DNA of 64,000 nucleotides from Mesorhizobium sp. CU3. Lineage in GTDB: Bacteria > Pseudomonadota > Alphaproteobacteria > Rhizobiales > Rhizobiaceae. Both the position numbers and the translations under genes were made by a program. The notes beneath the pieces were generated by a model. The model saw only the letters and a list, made by a program, of their open reading frames with translations. It was not told the DNA's origin and did not search any database. Shown piece after piece: positions 49,634-58,153 of this stretch. The DNA lies in assembly GCF_006442965.1 (NCBI RefSeq), contig NZ_VFWX01000002.1, positions 372,001 to 436,000 on the forward strand. The letters run 5' to 3'. Numbering within the stretch: position 1 is the stretch's first letter; every line of letters starts with the position of its first letter.

Positions 49634-50521
49634 ATGGTTGTAACAAGGCGAACGGTCATTCAGGGAATTCCGGTTGTCGTGGGAATTCCGTTTGTCATGC
49701 TGGATACCCGCCAAAGCAGCGGCGCTGCCGCGGCCTCATGGCCGGACTCTTCGAGCACTGGCACCAACGGGGCACTGATCGCCGTTCCCGGAGCGGCAAC
49801 ATCAGGTCCGGGTTGGGTATGGGACAGCGTCGACCATTACATCAAAGTCACGGGCGCTGGCGTTACCCTCAGCAATCTCGACAGCAGCGGCTCAATTTGG
49901 GTCTTGGCTGACAAAGTGAATATATCGAACTGCCGCGTAACCTGTGCCGACATGTACGGCATCTATTCTCAGGCGAACGACACAACCGTTGTCAACTGCC
50001 AGGTGGTTGGTCCCGGCGGTGCCGCCGGCGCAGCCATGAGCGGCATCGTCAGCTCGAACGCGAACGGCTTCACCGTCCGCCGCTGCGAGGTCAGTGGTGT
50101 GACGAATGGGCTGTTCCTGAGTGGGCTGAACGCCGTCATCGAGGACAACTACATCCACGACCTTGTGTCCGAAGATGTCTTCGGGGACCCGGACGCCGAG
50201 AATGCTCCGCATACGGATGGATGCCAGTTGTGCGGCGGAGAATGCGACGGCACCGTCATCCGGCACAACAACATCATATCTCCAGCGATATCGACGTCCG
50301 CAATCATCATGGGGGCAGGAACGAACATCAAGGTAGACAACAACCGTCTGCGCGGCGGTTCCTATACGCTCTATACTTGGAGTGACCGTTCCAACTCTTA
50401 CACAAACAATCGGCTCGCGGGCGGTCACTACGGACTCGCAACGAGCAATGACGACAGCCGGAAAGCGACATTCACCGGCAACGTCAATGACGATACCGGC
50501 GCGCCGGTCGGCTTGACATAG
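49634..50521 (+). CDS. Exported right-handed parallel beta-helix protein
   Basis: The 295-aa protein starts at the ATG at 49634 (GGTGGAG just upstream) with MVVTRRTVIQGIPVVVGIPF, a twin-arginine-like signal. The body shows beta-helix rungs, for example VTLSNLDSSGSIWVLADKVNISNCRV and AVIEDNYIHDL, IRHNNIIS and KVDNNRLRGGSY, in the pattern of pectate-lyase-like or NosD/CASH repeat proteins. No catalytic signature is secure. Such proteins often cut or bind polysaccharide, which fits the ligase-like neighbour. A TTG at 49526 would extend it by 36 residues without a signal peptide. Confidence 0.75.
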   Translation: MVVTRRTVIQGIPVVVGIPFVMLDTRQSSGAAAASWPDSSSTGTNGALIAVPGAATSGPGWVWDSVDHYIKVTGAGVTLSNLDSSGSIWVLADKVNISNCRVTCADMYGIYSQANDTTVVNCQVVGPGGAAGAAMSGIVSSNANGFTVRRCEVSGVTNGLFLSGLNAVIEDNYIHDLVSEDVFGDPDAENAPHTDGCQLCGGECDGTVIRHNNIISPAISTSAIIMGAGTNIKVDNNRLRGGSYTLYTWSDRSNSYTNNRLAGGHYGLATSNDDSRKATFTGNVNDDTGAPVGLT

Positions 50522-50605
50522 GGTATCAAGAGGTTCGCGAGACCACCTAATGCGCGTCGCCCAGAAGTGTGTCGCGGTTCTGGGACAACATCAAAACAAA
50601 GACTT

Positions 50606-50645
50606 AAAGCGCATCGCCTGATCGCGGTTCAGCGCGACGCGCCTT
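50606..50645. repeat. Palindromic element between convergent genes (possible bidirectional terminator)
   Basis: AAGCGCATCGC pairs with GCGACGCGCCTT with one bulge, enclosing a loop with CGCGGTTCAGCG. The type resembles a short rhizobial palindrome found between genes (recollection). It lies between the convergent beta-helix and thioesterase/ATP-grasp genes and may terminate both. Confidence 0.5.
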
Positions 50646-50690
50646 AACGGCCGCCCCAGATCGCGGCGTCAGTAGTATGCCCCCTCGCAC

Positions 50691-52532
50691 TCAGTCGAGT
50701 GCCGCGAGGTCGATGATACTGCCAACGGAGTTCGGAACAGGAGCAGTCGTTGTCCCGCCCGGGAACAAACTGCGCAACGCTCCGACCGGGTCGCTGCCGG
50801 AACCAAACGCCAACCGGCAGGTCGGGGTCACGCGGGCATTGACTTCGATCAGATGCGCGGCACCCTCGACATCGAGAATGAAGTCTATCCCGACGAGTCC
50901 CGTCAAATGCAGCTGTTCCATGATCTTGGTCGAGGCGGCAACAATTCCAGGATGGTCGATCACGCGTACGATCCTGGCCGGGCCGTTTTTGTACCGGGTC
51001 TCCAAAACCTCCACGGCCACTGCCGCCAACACTCTTCCGTCCTTGACCGCGAGGGCAACGTTGGCATCTCGCCCCGCCACGTAGGCCTGGGCATTTATGC
51101 AGGGCCTGTGGCGATTCCACAGGTTCCGCAGGCCGTTGGGATTCCCATTGACGATGGCGCGTTTTATGATGCCGAGCGGGCTCGGACCACGCGCGAGGCG
51201 CCGCCATGCACGGACGGCTCCGGGGCGGTCGTTGACGATAGCCACTCCTCTGCCGCCCCAACTTCCGTCCGTTTTTAGCACGACCGGAAATCCGTGTTCT
51301 TCGATCCATTTGTCGAGCTCGGCAAGGGTGTCGACACGTCGCATCGGCGGTGCATCGACTCCAGCCGCGCGCGCGATATCGATCATTTCCGAGCGAGAGA
51401 TGTCAGATCCTGCGCCGCCGATGCTCCGAACCATGTCCAAGGCCGGCTCATCACAGGGAAGGACCAGATCCGGATCGCTGCGCTCGACCAGAGACTTCAG
51501 CGTTCGCTCAGGGTGCAGCCATGGCAGGTGATGCAATACCGGATTTGACTGGCGACGCATGGGATGCCGCCGCGGACAGAGCGCAGCTACCCGAAAGCCG
51601 GCACGAGTGAGCGATGCGGCAAGACCTGCGGTTGCCGGCCATCGAAAAGTAGTGATGATGAGAGCAAGCGGCGGCTGCCCGCCTTCTCCTTGCGCCAAGT
51701 GCCTGTCGACCGCGCGTCCCAGGAGTGTGAGCGATTTTGGATCGCGCACGAGGTCGAGGTGATCGCCGGCGATATCTTCGACGACGAGTTTCATGCTTAT
51801 CGGCCGCCAGAGATCTGACGGTCGGCAGCCAAACATCGTCGTGTCGGCAGCCTCGACGAGTGCGAGCGAGCTCGGATAGAGCGAAGGAGCGTAGGCGCGC
51901 AACGCGGCGGAGTTGGCAGCAGCAATTGTCGATTCGGCGGGCGTGCCAAGTACTGGTGGCAATGCCTGCCATCTCGACAAGAACCGTTGCGCTAGCCGCC
52001 CGGCTCGGAAAGCAAATTCTCTCAGGGCCATGGCCGGCGGCTGCCGGCGGATTTGAGCGATGTGGGCTCCGGTCCTGCGTGCTTGCCCGATCCACCACGC
52101 CTTAGCAGGCCAGAACTTCTGATCGTAAAATGCATCGATCAGGATCGGCGGTTCCAAGCACTCACCCGCCCGCCTCAACTGCCGTGCCACTTCCACGGCA
52201 ACGATAGCCCCGAATGAATAACCGACCAGCCGATACGGGCCATGCGGCTGGATGCTGCGCAAGGCAGCGACAGCATAACTTGCCTGGCGATCAACAGCTT
52301 CTGCGCTTTGGCCCTCGGGCAAGTAGGAAAGGCCGAAAATACGTCCGGGTGTGGTGAGCCGTTCAGCCAAAGGTGCGAGTTCGCTCGCCTCGCCCCCCGC
52401 ACCTGGAAAGAGGAACACGAACTTGTCGCCTGCGCCATCGCGCAAGAGTTCTAACGGCAACACTGCCGTTCGGGCTCTGTCGGCTGTCGACGTTGGGCCA
52501 TCTTCAAATTCGAGAGTGGCGGTGTCATTCAT
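50691..52532 (-). CDS. Fused thioesterase / ATP-grasp ligase
   Basis: The 613-aa protein joins two enzymes. Residues about 35-285 are an alpha/beta-hydrolase thioesterase of the NRPS/PKS type with nucleophile Ser106 (GYSFG), Asp133 (LIDAF) and His258 (GDHLDLV), an intact triad with spacing like surfactin thioesterase. Residues about 290-613 are an ATP-grasp domain with the glycine-rich loop LKTDGSWGGRG (420-429) and the Mg-binding end ALLIEVN-type segment HLIEVNARVTPT (560-571). ATP-grasp enzymes usually activate a carboxylate and join it to an amine. No carrier protein or NRPS module is nearby, so the acyl donor is unknown. Its start overlaps the stop of the flavoprotein gene by 4 nt. Confidence 0.85.
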   Translation of the reverse strand: MNDTATLEFEDGPTSTADRARTAVLPLELLRDGAGDKFVFLFPGAGGEASELAPLAERLTTPGRIFGLSYLPEGQSAEAVDRQASYAVAALRSIQPHGPYRLVGYSFGAIVAVEVARQLRRAGECLEPPILIDAFYDQKFWPAKAWWIGQARRTGAHIAQIRRQPPAMALREFAFRAGRLAQRFLSRWQALPPVLGTPAESTIAAANSAALRAYAPSLYPSSLALVEAADTTMFGCRPSDLWRPISMKLVVEDIAGDHLDLVRDPKSLTLLGRAVDRHLAQGEGGQPPLALIITTFRWPATAGLAASLTRAGFRVAALCPRRHPMRRQSNPVLHHLPWLHPERTLKSLVERSDPDLVLPCDEPALDMVRSIGGAGSDISRSEMIDIARAAGVDAPPMRRVDTLAELDKWIEEHGFPVVLKTDGSWGGRGVAIVNDRPGAVRAWRRLARGPSPLGIIKRAIVNGNPNGLRNLWNRHRPCINAQAYVAGRDANVALAVKDGRVLAAVAVEVLETRYKNGPARIVRVIDHPGIVAASTKIMEQLHLTGLVGIDFILDVEGAAHLIEVNARVTPTCRLAFGSGSDPVGALRSLFPGGTTTAPVPNSVGSIIDLAALD

Positions 52533-53791
52533 GATCGGATTGCTTGTGGCACCGTGGCGCCTGCTACGAGCGTATGCCGGCTCCCCCGGGTCTTCTCCAA
52601 ATGCCTGCTAATCCGTCGAGCCGCATAGTCCGCGCCTGCAACAAAACGCATCAAGGGGCCGAAACTCCCGGCAGCGGTCAATCCCGTCGCATAGAGGCCG
52701 ACAACCGATGTCTCGAAATACCGCGACAGGATCGGCACGCCTTCCGAATGCCGGATGGCTTGTCGTAATTTCTGGTCGAGAAAATGCAGGCGCTCGACTT
52801 GAGGCCAATAGCCTGTCGCGGCGATCACATGCTCGACCTCGAGGCTCTTCGACGATCCGGATTCGTCACGCAGCTTTAGACGGATACGATCGCCGGCTAC
52901 TCCAGCTTCTTCAAGCTGTTGTGCGACGAAGATGTTGGCTCCACCGAGCACCTTGTCGCGAAGATACCATGCTGATCGGGGGCCCAGGTGGCGATGCAGG
53001 ATGGCGAGCCGCAAGCGGTCCGGCAAATGACGGTATGCCTGCGGCATACTGGATGCAAAACGCGATCGCCAACCCGGACCCAGCGGGGACTTGGGGTTCG
53101 CCAACTGGCTCAGCAGTGTCGGCCGGCGTCCGCTTGGCTCCGAATTGAAACGAATGCTGCCCGCACGCGCGACGATCGTCGTGGTAGCCCCCACGTCAAT
53201 CAAGGCCGCGGCCAAATCGATCGCGGATGCGCCCGCTCCCAAGATGGCGACGCTGCGCCCAGCGAACCGGTCCACACGGCTGCAGTCGGCGCTATGACTG
53301 ACCAACGAAGCAGGCAGGTCCATCAATTGTTTCGGCATCACTTTGAAGTGCGTTACGCCCACCGCCAAGACGACGCGTCGGGCGAGGAAAGTTTGGCCTT
53401 CTCCAACCGTCAGTTTGAACCCGTCGCCCCATTGCTCGACATGCTGGACGTCCGCGGTCTCGAGATAGGGCACAAACCGTCGCTGAAATTCCTGCCCATA
53501 AGCAACGAAAGTCTGAAGTGATACCGGGTGGTCGGTATCGTGGTAGGGAATGCCTCTATCCCGGCAAAACTCGGCCAAGCTCGCGCCGGGAGCCGGCGCC
53601 GACAGGTTGGACGCAAAGCCGTCGGATTTAAGCTTCATGCCGGCCGGCATGGTATCGGTCCAAGTCTGAAGCGGCCGTCCGAAGATCCGAACACTGCGAT
53701 CGCTCGCGCCAATATTTGCGGCGGCGGACAGACCATACGGGCCTGCCCCTATAACGGCGACATCTATGCTCGACTGGCCGACTACCGTCAT
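52529..53791 (-). CDS. FMO-like FAD/NAD(P)-binding flavoprotein
   Basis: This 420-aa flavoprotein has an FAD dinucleotide motif GAGPYG (15-20), a second NAD(P)-binding GAGASA (185-190) and an ATG-type motif in HVIAATGYWP (about 312-321). The layout is that of class B flavin monooxygenases and amine N-oxygenases. It may hydroxylate an amine or Baeyer-Villiger oxidise a ketone, but the classical FMO fingerprint is only loosely matched. It is the first gene of a two-gene operon, its stop overlapping the thioesterase/ATP-grasp start (ATGA), so the two should act in one pathway. Confidence 0.85.
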   Translation of the reverse strand: MTVVGQSSIDVAVIGAGPYGLSAAANIGASDRSVRIFGRPLQTWTDTMPAGMKLKSDGFASNLSAPAPGASLAEFCRDRGIPYHDTDHPVSLQTFVAYGQEFQRRFVPYLETADVQHVEQWGDGFKLTVGEGQTFLARRVVLAVGVTHFKVMPKQLMDLPASLVSHSADCSRVDRFAGRSVAILGAGASAIDLAAALIDVGATTTIVARAGSIRFNSEPSGRRPTLLSQLANPKSPLGPGWRSRFASSMPQAYRHLPDRLRLAILHRHLGPRSAWYLRDKVLGGANIFVAQQLEEAGVAGDRIRLKLRDESGSSKSLEVEHVIAATGYWPQVERLHFLDQKLRQAIRHSEGVPILSRYFETSVVGLYATGLTAAGSFGPLMRFVAGADYAARRISRHLEKTRGSRHTLVAGATVPQAIRS

Positions 53792-54319
53792 TTCTCACCC
53801 CCGCCCGTGAAGACCCTGGTGAACGCGACGCACCGGTCGATTCCGCCCTCAACGGATCATGTCATGTTCCGACATCATCGCTGCAAGTTGGCGTCCGAAA
53901 CAGTGAGCGAGTGCTACATCGTTAGTTTGTGTGATGTACCACCGATGGCTATAAGCGCTCTGTCGAGGCCTGAAGTGTTGAGGTTGTTCTGCCACTTCGG
54001 CAGCGAAAATTTCGAACTGCTCAGTGATCCACAGCTCTGGATTGTAGGCGTCAAAGACTGGCGGCGACGTGGACTTGGCAATTCTATAAGGATCGACATT
54101 GAGCGCAGCCTGAATGGGCCACTAGGTCGATGCCTGGACCCTGGTCGTTAAAGACGTCGGCTGACGATGCCCGCGGCCGAGAGACCTTCGTCGCCAAATT
54201 CGGTCGGCGCTTCATCCTTGGAGGCAGAGACCCGCCGTTAACGCCGTTTACGCTCTACTGCGTGCCGGTGCCAACCCGAAGGTGTAGGTTCCTCCCGGTT
54301 CTCATCCGTGGAGGCAGGC
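53792..54319. other. 528-bp intergenic region, promoter side of the flavoprotein operon
   Basis: Contains ATGTCATGTTCCGACAT-type inverted half-sites near 53860 and a direct repeat of the kind TCATCC(T/G)TGGAGGCAG near 54211 and 54303, the second of which provides the ribosome site of the next gene. Open frames across it lack starts with ribosome sites or family features. No RNA gene was recognised. Confidence 0.45.
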
Positions 54320-54574
54320 ATGAACTTGCTGCGGAGTGCGTTTCTATGCGCGGCGCTCATCGGTCTGGCCGGCGCCTCGGCCGTGCGCGCCGACGATCAG
54401 CCGGCCCAGCAGAATGGTCAGGCGACGAAGCAACCATCGCCGGCAATTCATTGCGAAGGTGAAAACTGCTTGCCGCCCGCGGAAGACCCGGTCCTAGACT
54501 GCAAGGGCGCGGATTGCACGCCCGCTCCGCCGACGGATCAGACGCCTTCCCCGGAGATCCAGAAGGTCAAGTAG
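54320..54574 (+). CDS. Small secreted protein with duplicated CxGxxC motif
   Basis: The 84-aa protein starts at the ATG at 54320 with GGAGG upstream and has a signal peptide (AALIGLAGASAVRADD, cleavage near residue 24). The mature part carries the pair HCEGENCLPP and DCKGADCTPA, that is, CxGxxC twice, in a Pro/Gln-rich background. No known family. The paired cysteines suggest disulfides or metal binding in the periplasm or outside the cell. It is convergent with the next small gene. Confidence 0.6.
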   Translation: MNLLRSAFLCAALIGLAGASAVRADDQPAQQNGQATKQPSPAIHCEGENCLPPAEDPVLDCKGADCTPAPPTDQTPSPEIQKVK

Positions 54575-54628
54575 GCGTCAGCAAGGCGTCGGAGCGACCG
54601 CGAAAGCCGAAAGCGAACCGACTGCCTG

Positions 54629-54916
54629 TCACTCCGGAACCATCGGCGACGGCTCCTCGCAGCGATAGACCATGCACTGACCGTCGCTGGCCGGGACATA
54701 GTCGACCATCGGCACGGAAGGAGCATCGCACTCATGGCCGAATTGCCGGACATAGCGATCATAGGTGTTCGGCCCGGTGCTCAGCACTGCAGCGTGCTGG
54801 TTCTTGATCAGCGCCTGGGTCTCAGCGCAGGTCATCTTGCGCGTGTCGGGCCGGGCGTCGGCGAAATTGCCGGCGGCAATCACCATCGCTGCCGCGCAAA
54901 ACATGATCCTGTACAT
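54629..54916 (-). CDS. Small secreted protein, function unknown
   Basis: The 95-aa protein starts at the ATG at 54916 with a signal peptide (MFCAAAMVIAAGNFADA), then RKMTCAETQALIKNQHAAVLS, TYDRYVRQFGHEC, and ends near GQCMVYRCEEPSPM. The four mature cysteines probably form two disulfides. I recall similar short exported proteins in rhizobia, all uncharacterised. An upstream start at 55084 would bury the signal peptide and overlap the LysR gene, so it is rejected. It is 115 bp downstream of the LysR gene. Confidence 0.6.
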   Translation of the reverse strand: MYRIMFCAAAMVIAAGNFADARPDTRKMTCAETQALIKNQHAAVLSTGPNTYDRYVRQFGHECDAPSVPMVDYVPASDGQCMVYRCEEPSPMVPE

Positions 54917-55031
54917 GGGAGGGCATCCTCGCAAAAAACATCGCATCGCCGAATTTCGCACCCCGTGACGCAGCCGCGCAACGATCGCGCTGTCACAATT
55001 GAGCGAGCGAGCAAGGACGGCCGCCCTCGAC

Positions 55032-55919
55032 TCAGCCTGCCGGCAGCCCCTGCCCACACAGCCAGTGCCATGTGCCCAGCACATCGACGTCCCGCAGCCG
55101 GCTCTCGGTGGAGATTGCGTACCACCCGCGCCCGGCGTCGAGGCTATGATCGAACAGCTGCACGAGATCTCCTGAAGCGAGCGCCTCTGCGGCCAAGCTC
55201 AAGCTGCCCAGCGCCACACCCTGGCCGAGCTCGGCGGCGGCGAGCGCCAGATCGCTGTCGCTGAAATTGGTGCCGTGCCAGGTGCCGTTCGGCTCGACGC
55301 CGGCGCTTCGCATCCAGTCCGCCCAGCCGGTCGGGCGCTCGTCATGGATCAGCGAAGCGCCGAGCAGGTCGACCGGGTTGCGCAGCGTGCCGGCCAGTTC
55401 CTTCGTCGCGACCGGCGACAAAAAGTCCCTGGCGATCAGCAGGCTCTCGCAGCCTTCCGGCGGCGCATCCGCATAGACGACGGCGAGGTCGAGCTCCATC
55501 GTCTCGAAATCGACCGGGGCGCCGCTGGTGTCGAGCCACGGCTCGCAGGTCGGCACCGCCCTGCGCAGTGCCGGCAGGCGATGCAGCAGCCAGCGCCGGC
55601 TGAAATCGCGCGGCGCGTAGATCACCACGCTGCCGGGTTTTCGGTAGGGCTCCAGCCGCCGATACCCCTCCTCCATCAATTCCAGGCAGCGGCGCACGGT
55701 GCGCTGGTAGTCGCGGCCGGCATCCGTCAGCCGCACCTCGCGGCCGAAGCGCATGAACAACGGCTGACCGATATGGCCTTCGAGCAAGCGCATCTGATGG
55801 CTGATCGCCGATTGGGTGAGGCCGAGTTCCTCGGCAGCGCGGCTGAAACTTTCCAGGCGCGATGCCGCCTCGAACCCCTTCAGGAACTGCGTCGGCGGGA
55901 TATGCCGGAACTTCGCCAT
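55032..55919 (-). CDS. LysR-family regulator divergent from the agmatine catabolism genes
   Basis: This 295-aa LysR protein has the winged helix-turn-helix at about residues 8-66 (LKGFEAASRLESFSRAAEEL, LTQSAISHQMRLLE) and an effector domain with the GcvA-type C-terminus (GQGVALGSLSLAAEAL). It is divergent from aguA across 95 bp with a shared operator-like palindrome, so it most likely controls the polyamine genes, perhaps sensing agmatine or a derivative. Start ATG at 55919. Confidence 0.9.
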   Translation of the reverse strand: MAKFRHIPPTQFLKGFEAASRLESFSRAAEELGLTQSAISHQMRLLEGHIGQPLFMRFGREVRLTDAGRDYQRTVRRCLELMEEGYRRLEPYRKPGSVVIYAPRDFSRRWLLHRLPALRRAVPTCEPWLDTSGAPVDFETMELDLAVVYADAPPEGCESLLIARDFLSPVATKELAGTLRNPVDLLGASLIHDERPTGWADWMRSAGVEPNGTWHGTNFSDSDLALAAAELGQGVALGSLSLAAEALASGDLVQLFDHSLDAGRGWYAISTESRLRDVDVLGTWHWLCGQGLPAG

Positions 55920-55921
55920 GC

Positions 55922-55936
55922 ATGAATTCCATTCAT
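55922..55936. promoter_or_regulatory. Candidate operator between LysR gene and aguA
   Basis: ATGAATTCCATTCAT is an inverted repeat (ATGAAT-TCC-ATTCAT) starting 3 bp before the LysR start codon. A second half-site, ATGAATGG at 55999-56006, lies close to the aguA start, giving CCATTCAT and ATGAATGG as distant inverted arms. The spacing fits a LysR tetramer bridging the promoter. Confidence 0.5.
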
Positions 55937-56014
55937 CGGAAAGAGGAAACTTTCTCAGTTGTATGGGCAGAGAAGCCGATTAACAATGAGTTCGATACAT
56001 GAATGGAGTTTTCG

Positions 56015-57037
56015 ATGAACGCCATCGAGTTGCCGGCGCAGCAGTTGAAGATCCGCCGTCCCGCGGAGTTCGAGCCGCATCTGAGGACATGGATGGCCTG
56101 GCCTCATCGGCGCGACATGTATGGCGCCACCCTTCCCGCCATGCAGAAGGCCTATGCCGATGTCGCCCACGCCATCGCTCAGTTCGAGCCCATCGTCATG
56201 GTCGCGCATCCGGATAATGCCCAAGACGCCCGCAGCCAGCTCGGCAGCCACATCGAGGTGATTGAAATCCCGATCGACGATTGCTGGATCCGCGATTCCG
56301 GCCCGACCTTCCTGAAGCGCGCCGATGGCGGCCTTGCCGGTGTGTCCTGGCGCTTCAATGCCTGGGGCCGCAAGCACGAACCCTACGACCAGGACAACGC
56401 GCTGGCCGAGCGGCTGCTAACGCGCGAGAACGCATTGGTCCTGCGCTCCTTTCTGCATTGCGAAGGCGGCTCGCTGACCACCGACGGCGAAGGCACACTG
56501 ATCGCGACCGAGACCAGCCTGCTGCACTCCAACCGCAATCCCGGCCTATCCAAGGCCTGGGTGGAGAAGGAGTTGATCCGTATGCTTGGTCTCGAAAAGG
56601 TGGTCTGGCTGCCCGGCGATCCGCTGGATCTGGAAACCGACGGCCATATCGACGGCATGTGCTGCTTCGTGCGCCCCGGTGTGGTGATGTTCGAATACAA
56701 TCCCGATCCGTGCGACCTGCATGGCCGCATCCTGTCAGATAACCTCGCCGCCCTCGCCGGCCAGACCGACGCGCGCGGCCGCAGCTTCGAGGTCATTCCG
56801 ATACCGGAAGCTTATGATGTCGAAGCAACCAGCGCGGTGTTTGCCCGCTCCTACATCAATTTCGCTTTGGCCAATGGCGGCGTCGTCATGCCGGATTTCG
56901 GGCGCCCCTCAAGCGCCGAAGCCAAGGCCGCCGTCGCCCGCGCCTTCCCCGACCGCCGCATCGTCACCGTCGATGTCGGCGCCGTCGTGCCGGCGGGCGG
57001 CGCGATCCATTGCATCACACAGGAACAGCCCCTGTAG
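56015..57037 (+). CDS. aguA: Agmatine deiminase family protein (cytoplasmic copy)
   Basis: This 340-aa enzyme of the guanidino-group-modifying superfamily converts agmatine to N-carbamoylputrescine and ammonia. Motifs: FEPHLRTWMAWP, IDDCWIRDSGP, HCEGGSLTTDGEG, ETDGHIDGMCCFV and the catalytic Cys333 in IHCITQEQP. GGAG upstream of the second ATG at 56015 makes that start better than 56003. It leads a plus-strand run with a second deiminase, aguB and a binding protein. Confidence 0.93.
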   Translation: MNAIELPAQQLKIRRPAEFEPHLRTWMAWPHRRDMYGATLPAMQKAYADVAHAIAQFEPIVMVAHPDNAQDARSQLGSHIEVIEIPIDDCWIRDSGPTFLKRADGGLAGVSWRFNAWGRKHEPYDQDNALAERLLTRENALVLRSFLHCEGGSLTTDGEGTLIATETSLLHSNRNPGLSKAWVEKELIRMLGLEKVVWLPGDPLDLETDGHIDGMCCFVRPGVVMFEYNPDPCDLHGRILSDNLAALAGQTDARGRSFEVIPIPEAYDVEATSAVFARSYINFALANGGVVMPDFGRPSSAEAKAAVARAFPDRRIVTVDVGAVVPAGGAIHCITQEQPL

Positions 57038-57047
57038 CGGGTCGGCA

Positions 57048-58145
57048 ATGAGGACATCATGGACAAGACGTCAGGCCATCATGGCAGCAGCAGGTTGGAC
57101 ATTCATGCCTGAGATCGCGATCAAGGCGGCCTGGGCCGAAGACTGGAAGGTCACAGTCCCTTCCGAAACCGAGCCGCATGCCAGGACCTGGATGGCCTGG
57201 CCAAGCACGCCGGCGGTCTATGGCGGACCGGGTGCCTATTACGAGAGCGTACAGGAAACGTTGGGACGATTGGCGGCGGCGATCGCCGAGAACGAGCCGG
57301 TGGCGATGGCTGCCGCCAAGGCCGAGCATGAATTGGCGGCAAAACTTTGCGGCCCCAAGGTCGAGCTCGTCGACATAGCTACCGACGACATGTGGATGCG
57401 CGATTCCGGTCCGGTGTTCGTGCGCGGCGGCGACGGCGCCGTCGCCGGAGTCGACTTCAACTTCAGCGGCTGGGGCAACAAGCAGGCGCATGCCCGCGAC
57501 GCCGAAATCGCCGCCAAGGTCTCCCTGCATGTCGGCGCAGCCCATCACGTCGCCGATATCCGCGGCGAAGGCGGCGGCATCGAGTATGACGGCGACGGCA
57601 CGCTGCTTCTGACCGAGAGCTGCTGGGTCAACGACAACCGCAATCCCGGGCTGAGCCGCGCCGACATCGAAGGGCAGCTCAAGGCGATCCTCGGCGTCGA
57701 GACGGTGATCTGGCTTCCCGGCGTGCGCGGCCTCGACATCACCGATGGCCATATCGACGGCTCGTTTCGCTTCGTCAAACCCGGCCTGCTCGTCGCCAGC
57801 AGCGTGACCGGCGACACTTCCGAATGGGGACGCGCCCATGCCGAAGCGCTTGCCATCCTGGCAAGGTCGAAGGACGCGCGCGGGCGCGGCTTCGAGGTGG
57901 TTTCCATTCCGGCGGCCACCGATGTGCGCTCGACCAGCGACGATTTCCTGACCAGCTATGACAACTACTACATCGGCAACGGCGCGCTCTATACGCCGCA
58001 GTTCGGCGACAGGAAAGCCGACGCCTTTGCTCAGGAGACGCTTGGCCGGCTGCATCCGCAACGCCGCATCGTCCAGCTCGAGGTCGACCGCATCTACGAA
58101 AATGGCGGCGGCATCCACTGCGTCACGCAACAGCAACCGCGATGA
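57048..58145 (+). CDS. Second agmatine deiminase family protein, probably Tat-exported
   Basis: This is a second guanidino-group deiminase, 365 aa from the ATG at 57048. Motifs: TEPHARTWMAWP, TDDMWMRDSGPVF, GEGGGIEYDGDG, DITDGHIDGSFRF and catalytic Cys358 in IHCVTQQQP. The N-terminus has TRRQAIMAAAG then AIKAAWA|ED, which reads as a twin-arginine signal. Later in-frame ATGs (57081, 57105) would give a cytoplasmic form, and ribosome sites do not decide. If exported it would act on agmatine in the periplasm. It follows aguA by 10 nt and precedes aguB by 8 nt. Confidence 0.85.
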   Translation: MRTSWTRRQAIMAAAGWTFMPEIAIKAAWAEDWKVTVPSETEPHARTWMAWPSTPAVYGGPGAYYESVQETLGRLAAAIAENEPVAMAAAKAEHELAAKLCGPKVELVDIATDDMWMRDSGPVFVRGGDGAVAGVDFNFSGWGNKQAHARDAEIAAKVSLHVGAAHHVADIRGEGGGIEYDGDGTLLLTESCWVNDNRNPGLSRADIEGQLKAILGVETVIWLPGVRGLDITDGHIDGSFRFVKPGLLVASSVTGDTSEWGRAHAEALAILARSKDARGRGFEVVSIPAATDVRSTSDDFLTSYDNYYIGNGALYTPQFGDRKADAFAQETLGRLHPQRRIVQLEVDRIYENGGGIHCVTQQQPR

Positions 58146-58153
58146 GGTGAGCC

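Noticed and set aside
53528..54151. 207-codon plus-strand frame from within the flavoprotein gene into the intergenic region
   Set aside because: Starts antisense inside a real gene and has no family features.
47251..54200. Integrative element with attachment sites at tRNA-Glu
   Set aside because: No integrase, no mobilisation genes and no second copy of the tRNA 3' end were found, so only a possible old insertion is suggested.
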